From Roseateles subflavus (GTDB lineage Bacteria; Pseudomonadota; Gammaproteobacteria; Burkholderiales; Burkholderiaceae_C): a stretch of DNA of 64,000 nucleotides. Each line of letters begins with the position of its first letter. Position 1 is the first letter of the stretch. Position numbers and translations under genes: made by a program. Positions 61,094-64,000 of the stretch are shown here, piece after piece. The DNA lies in the NCBI RefSeq assembly GCF_030285365.1, contig NZ_JASVDS010000001.1, forward strand, positions 434,001 to 498,000, given 5' to 3'. Under the pieces are notes generated by a model, which was not told the origin of the DNA, searched no databases, and worked only from the letters and a program-made list of their open reading frames with translations.

Positions 61094-62331
61094 GCCTGTC
61101 CGCAAGCCCCTCCGCCCCCGCGCCCAAGGACCCGTCGATGACGTCTGACCGCTTGCCCCTTTCCTTCCTCGCCCATGTGCGCATCGTGTTGTTCAAGGAG
61201 CTCGTGGACGCCGTTCGCGACCGCCGCACGCTGCTGCGCATGCTGGTGCCCGCGGTCATGATGGGCCCGCTGATGCTGGCGGCGCTCTCGGGACTGATCG
61301 CCTCGCTGGAGGAGCGGGCCGAGAAGCGCGAACTGACGGTGGCCGGCCTGGAGCACGCCCCCACCCTCGAGAACTACCTGCTGCGCCAGACCTACACCCT
61401 CAAGACGGCCCCGGCGGACTATGAACAGAAGCTGCGGGCGACCCAGCTCCTCGAGCCCGTGCTGGTCATCGGCAAGGACTTCGAGCAGCAGCTGCTGGAG
61501 GGCGAGCGCCCCACCGTCGAGGTGGTCAGCGACAGCGCCAACCAGCGCGCCCAGGTGGCGGTCAACAGCGTCCAGCGTCTGCTGCGAGGCTTCAACCAGG
61601 AGCGCGCCGGCCTGCACCTCGCGCTGCGCGGCGTCTCGCCGGAGCTGCTGCAGTCGGTGGACATCGAGGAGCGGGACCTGGCCAGCGCGCAGGCCCGGGC
61701 GACGCGCATCACCAGCATCGTGCCGATGTTCATCATCATGGCGGTGCTCTACGGCGCCCTCACCGCGGCGCTGGACAGCACGGCCGGCGAGCGCGAGCGC
61801 GGGTCGCTGGAGCCTCTGCTGATGAACCCGGCCTCTCCGATGGCGCTGGTCATGGGCAAGTGGGGCGCGGTGGCGCTGTCGGGCATTGCCGTGGCGGCGC
61901 TGGCCAACCTCAGCTTCCTCCCGGCGCAGTACCTGATCCAGAGCGACAGCCTGCAGGCCATGTTCCAGTTCGGCTGGGGCGAGGCCCTGCGCTGCCTGGC
62001 GGTGCAACTGCCCCTCGCAGCCGGCGTGGGTGCGCTCCTGATGGCGATGGCCGTGCGCACCAAGACCTTCAAGGAGGCTCAGGCCAGCGCCACCCTCGCC
62101 ATGACGCTGATCAGCCTGGCGCCGATGGTGGGTCTGATGAACCCCGGCGGCGAGGCCGACTGGTACTACTGGGTGCCAGGTCTTGCCCAGAACACGCTGA
62201 TGCTGCAGGTGCTCAAGGGCGAGGCGCTGACCCTTGCCAAGTGGATGCCTTCGGTGCTGGTCTGCGGTGCCATGACGCTCGCGGGTCTGCTCTTCATCGC
62301 ACGCTCGATGCGCCTGGCCGTGGCACGCTGA
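61090..62331 (+). CDS. ABC-2 type permease, NatB-like
   Basis: The 413-residue protein has an N-terminal membrane segment (MLVPAVMMGPLMLAALSGLI), a large extracytoplasmic loop and a C-terminal cluster of about five helices (LTAALDSTAGERERGSLEP is the conserved ABC-2 motif between helices). This matches NatB/ABC-2 sodium- or drug-export permeases. It is the last gene of the operon, followed by a strong terminator. Confidence 0.88.
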   Translation: MSLSASPSAPAPKDPSMTSDRLPLSFLAHVRIVLFKELVDAVRDRRTLLRMLVPAVMMGPLMLAALSGLIASLEERAEKRELTVAGLEHAPTLENYLLRQTYTLKTAPADYEQKLRATQLLEPVLVIGKDFEQQLLEGERPTVEVVSDSANQRAQVAVNSVQRLLRGFNQERAGLHLALRGVSPELLQSVDIEERDLASAQARATRITSIVPMFIIMAVLYGALTAALDSTAGERERGSLEPLLMNPASPMALVMGKWGAVALSGIAVAALANLSFLPAQYLIQSDSLQAMFQFGWGEALRCLAVQLPLAAGVGALLMAMAVRTKTFKEAQASATLAMTLISLAPMVGLMNPGGEADWYYWVPGLAQNTLMLQVLKGEALTLAKWMPSVLVCGAMTLAGLLFIARSMRLAVAR

Positions 62332-62350
62332 GCGCCGGCCGCCCCAAGAC

Positions 62351-62380
62351 AAAGGCGCCTCCTCGGAGGCGCCTTTTCTT
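62351..62380 (+). terminator. Rho-independent terminator after the ABC operon
   Basis: AAGGCGCCTCC and GGAGGCGCCTT form an 11-bp stem with a very small loop, followed by TTTTCTT. Its sequence closely resembles the terminator at 56.4 kb. It may act on both strands. Confidence 0.88.
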
Positions 62381-62409
62381 TGCCAGCCGCTGGCCGGTCA
62401 GGGCCGGGG

Positions 62410-62781
62410 CTAGTGCATCAGACCGAGTGCCCGGTGCACCTCCTGCTGCCAGGGCAGGGCATGGACGATCTCGTTGAGCTGACGCGCGGAATCCGCGGGT
62501 GCGAGCACCTCCCCGCGCGGGTTGAGGAACTGCAGATTGGTCACGAGGGACATCGGATCCACCATCGCCACGACCCCCACCGGCAGACGGACCCAGTCCC
62601 ACGCAACGCCCGCGGTGCCATGCTGCCATTCGCCCTTCCAGAGCGTCTGGCCCATGGCGGGATGATCGGCATCGCCGGGCACCAGGACGCGGGTGCTCAG
62701 GTGGGCGAGTTGCAGCTGCGGTGTCGCGTCAGTTGCGCACAGCAGGCGGGGCCACGCGTAGACAATCCAGGCAGGTGTCAT
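62410..62781 (-). CDS. Small protein of unknown function
   Basis: The 123-residue protein is Trp/Val/Leu-rich (WIVYAWPRLL, TLWKGEWQHG, WDWVRLPVGVVAMVDP) with no signal peptide or membrane helix, and has strong third-position GC bias, so it is probably a real cytoplasmic gene. I do not recognise the family. It is divergent from the luxR-type gene and converges on the ABC operon; a link to the peptide cluster is possible because the two share an intergenic region of 168 bp. Confidence 0.6.
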   Translation of the reverse strand: MTPAWIVYAWPRLLCATDATPQLQLAHLSTRVLVPGDADHPAMGQTLWKGEWQHGTAGVAWDWVRLPVGVVAMVDPMSLVTNLQFLNPRGEVLAPADSARQLNEIVHALPWQQEVHRALGLMH

Positions 62782-62858
62782 CGACAGGTCTTGCTTGTTG
62801 TGGAGGATGACGAGTGGGGAGCATCATCCTGTAAGCCCAGTGTGCTGAGACCTGCAAG

Positions 62859-62887
62859 TTGTTGCTAGCTGTAAACCCTAGCAGAAT
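62859..62887 (+). promoter_or_regulatory. Putative promoter of the LuxR-type gene
   Basis: TTGTTG (62859-62864) and CAGAAT (62882-62887) are 17 bp apart and each matches four of six sigma70 consensus bases. ACCCTAG (62875-62881) within the spacer recurs near the precursor start and elsewhere. The assignment is tentative. Confidence 0.35.
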
Positions 62888-62949
62888 GGGTCCTCTGAGC
62901 GCTGACAATTCCCGCACAACTCCAATCTTCCCGAGGGATCCCCGGCCTC

Positions 62950-63669
62950 ATGCTGCAAGGCAGTTTTCAATCGGTGCTTGAAGCCAAGAATCGCGACGAG
63001 TTCCGCGAGGAGATCGTGCGGTTTGCGCAGGATCTGGGATTCGAGACCGTCACGGCGACCGTGGTGCTGGACCGCGGGCCCGGCAATGCCGAGTTCCTGT
63101 CCGTGGACAATGCGCCGGTCGGGTTCAACGAAATCGCCTACGACCCGTCCCTGGGCAAGCTGGATCCCGTGATGCAGCACGTGAAGCGGCACAGCGTACC
63201 GATCATCTGGAGCCAGTTCACCTACGTTCAGAACGGCCGTGCCGATCTCTGGGAAGAGCAGGCACGGTTCGGATACTGCAGTGGCATCTGCCTGGCGCTG
63301 CATCTGCCGGAAGGCCGCCACTTCATCATGGGTGTGGACCGGCGCGAGGCCCTGCCCTCGGATCACCAGCAGCTGACGCGGGTCGTGGCCGACCTCCAGC
63401 TCTTCGCGGTCCACGCGCAAGAGGCCGCCTGGAATGTGTTTCTCCCCGAAGGGGCGTCCCTGGAGCAGCCCCTGCCGAGCCTGACCCCGCGTGAGCTCGA
63501 ATGCCTGCGTTGGACCATGGAAGGCAAGACGGCATGGGAAGTCGGCGGCATCCTGGGCATCAGCGAGCGCACGGCCGTGCTGCATCTGAACAACGCCATG
63601 CACAAGATGGACTGCAACAACAAGCACCAGGCGGTACTGAAGGCGCTGCGACTCGGGTTGATCCGGTAA
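62950..63669 (+). CDS. LuxR-family regulator with autoinducer-binding domain
   Basis: The 239-residue protein has an autoinducer-binding domain (residues about 1-155) and a LuxR-type HTH (about 175-239; LTPRELECLRWTMEGKT, SERTAVLHLNNAMHKM). Asp72 and Trp87 align with TraR Asp70 and Trp85 of the acyl-homoserine-lactone pocket, but the positions of TraR Trp57 and Tyr61 hold Phe59 and Ala63. No luxI is in the window, so it may be a LuxR solo or have its partner outside. It is 101 bp upstream of a repeat peptide gene on the same strand and probably regulates it. Confidence 0.88.
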   Translation: MLQGSFQSVLEAKNRDEFREEIVRFAQDLGFETVTATVVLDRGPGNAEFLSVDNAPVGFNEIAYDPSLGKLDPVMQHVKRHSVPIIWSQFTYVQNGRADLWEEQARFGYCSGICLALHLPEGRHFIMGVDRREALPSDHQQLTRVVADLQLFAVHAQEAAWNVFLPEGASLEQPLPSLTPRELECLRWTMEGKTAWEVGGILGISERTAVLHLNNAMHKMDCNNKHQAVLKALRLGLIR

Positions 63670-63676
63670 GGATGAT

Positions 63677-63684
63677 CCCTAGGG
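63677..63684. promoter_or_regulatory. CCCTAGGG palindrome before the precursor gene
   Basis: This perfect 8-bp palindrome adjoins TGTAAT (63685-63690), a possible -10 element with no matching -35, as in activator-dependent promoters. A related ACCCTAG lies upstream of the luxR-type gene. It is a candidate binding site for that regulator, on weak evidence. Confidence 0.3.
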
Positions 63685-63739
63685 TGTAATGTGTGACAGT
63701 GGCCGCTGCGGGCGTCCGGTGATCCAATCGCCAGAGCTA

Positions 63740-63754
63740 GCTTCGCTTTGAAGC
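63740..63754 (+). other. Stem-loop in the 5' leader of the peptide gene
   Basis: GCTTC-GCTTT-GAAGC forms a 5-bp stem, 16 bases before the start codon and just upstream of the ribosome site GGAG (63760-63763). It could influence translation of the precursor. Confidence 0.35.
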
Positions 63755-63770
63755 AAACTGGAGATCACTT

Positions 63771-63971
63771 ATGAACACTTTCGAGCAACTCAGCGCAAGC
63801 GATCTTGAATGGATCGTCGGTGGCGACGGTAGCGAAAGCCCCAAGGGCACCTGGAGCCCCGGGCAGGATCCCTCTCCCAAGGGTACCTGGCTCGTGGCTG
63901 AGAACGACCCGTCCCCCAAGGGCACCTGGCAAACGACCGGTGAAGAGCCGTCGCCCAAGGGCACCTGGTAA
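63771..63971 (+). CDS. Double-glycine leader peptide with four SPKGTW repeats, candidate RiPP/bacteriocin precursor
   Basis: The 66-residue peptide starts at 63771, seven bases after GGAG. Residues 1-18 (MNTFEQLSASDLEWIVGG) match the double-glycine leader consensus L-S-x-x-[DE]-L-x-x-I-x-G-G, cut by C39-peptidase ABC exporters. The rest holds four copies of SPKGTW at residues 23-28, 35-40, 48-53 and 61-66, the last ending the peptide; acidic residues (Glu or Asp-Pro, Glu-Pro) precede each copy. The four serines use AGC, TCT, TCC and TCG, so the motif is kept at protein level. Post-translational modification, for example by a radical SAM or ATP-grasp enzyme, is likely but unproven because no such gene lies inside the window. 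Confidence 0.85.
   Translation: MNTFEQLSASDLEWIVGGDGSESPKGTWSPGQDPSPKGTWLVAENDPSPKGTWQTTGEEPSPKGTW
63837..63968 (+). repeat. Four SPKGTW-coding repeats
   Basis: Units at 63837-63854, 63873-63890, 63912-63929 and 63951-63968 each encode the hexapeptide; centre-to-centre distance is 36-39 bp. Synonymous differences between units show they are old and under selection, not a recent DNA expansion. Confidence 0.92.
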
Positions 63972-63980
63972 TTCGCGCTC

Positions 63981-64000
63981 ATGAAGTACCGTCCGAGGCT
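63981..64000 (+). CDS. Start of a gene cut by the window edge
   Basis: An ATG 9 bp after the precursor stop opens a frame reading M-K-Y-R-P-R-L before the window ends. The spacing implies co-transcription with the precursor; by analogy with other peptide clusters it may encode a maturation enzyme or exporter, but only seven codons (the last incomplete) are visible and no assignment is possible. Confidence 0.45.

Noticed and set aside
63677-63770. Canonical lux box before the precursor gene
   Set aside because: No 20-bp CTG/CAG-ended dyad of lux-box type was found by eye; only the shorter CCCTAGGG palindrome is present.
63837-63968. CRISPR-like array at the window end
   Set aside because: The units are short, differ in DNA sequence, lie within a small coding frame and encode a constant peptide, so this is a coding repeat.

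Overview
The window is very GC-rich with a strong G/C preference at third codon positions. Its gene content (panBC, an OxyR with the C199/C208 pair, PutA without a DNA-binding domain next to a PutR-like Lrp regulator, ubiA/ubiC, FadH, OPT and LysE transporters, many Gly-rich lipoproteins) fits a betaproteobacterium of the order Burkholderiales, of the Roseateles/Rubrivivax/Mitsuaria kind. That placement comes from recognising protein families, not from a database search. No rRNA, tRNA, insertion sequence or CRISPR array was recognised, and most of the window looks like ordinary chromosome.

Layout. 0-8 kb: a di-heme peroxidase-like lipoprotein, a PQQ-propeller lipoprotein, a divergent pair of lipoprotein prolyl isomerases (cyclophilin and FKBP), panBC, oxyR and an Ada-like methyltransferase. 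8-15 kb: two small unknown genes around a LexA-type SOS box, a MocR/EamA pair, a LysE exporter facing a WYL regulator, Dps and a DUF3667 membrane protein. 15-25 kb: OPT transporter, a PHP-domain lipoprotein, an Aer-like chemoreceptor with an FNR/ANR-type box about 42 bases before its probable transcription start, a porin with a PstS-like partner, and prfC. 25-40 kb: periplasmic binding proteins, a secreted metallo-beta-lactamase-fold protein, ubiA, a CigR-like protein, ubiC, proC, a nitroreductase with the iodotyrosine deiodinase active-site triad, an Asp-box propeller lipoprotein, and putA/putR.

40-46 kb is an accessory island: four diverged paralogues of a membrane-anchored helical protein (C-X39-C or C-X44-C) and a secreted eight-cysteine protein, all on the minus strand. 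A roughly 250-bp leader sequence is present twice in it, which points to duplication followed by partial loss. I do not recognise the family.

46-62 kb: a GGDEF/EAL protein, FadH, a DUF4397 lipoprotein, an EamA exporter joined to an MmcB-like nuclease, a GNAT enzyme, a thioredoxin-like protein, a GST, a broken patatin gene, and a three-gene operon of a TAP-type hydrolase with a NatA/NatB ABC exporter.

The most unusual item is at the right edge (62.9-64 kb). A LuxR-type regulator is followed by a 66-residue peptide with a double-glycine leader and four SPKGTW repeats, and a further start codon lies 9 bases after its stop. This looks like the start of a quorum-sensing-linked peptide (RiPP or bacteriocin-like) cluster whose maturation and export genes would lie just beyond the window.
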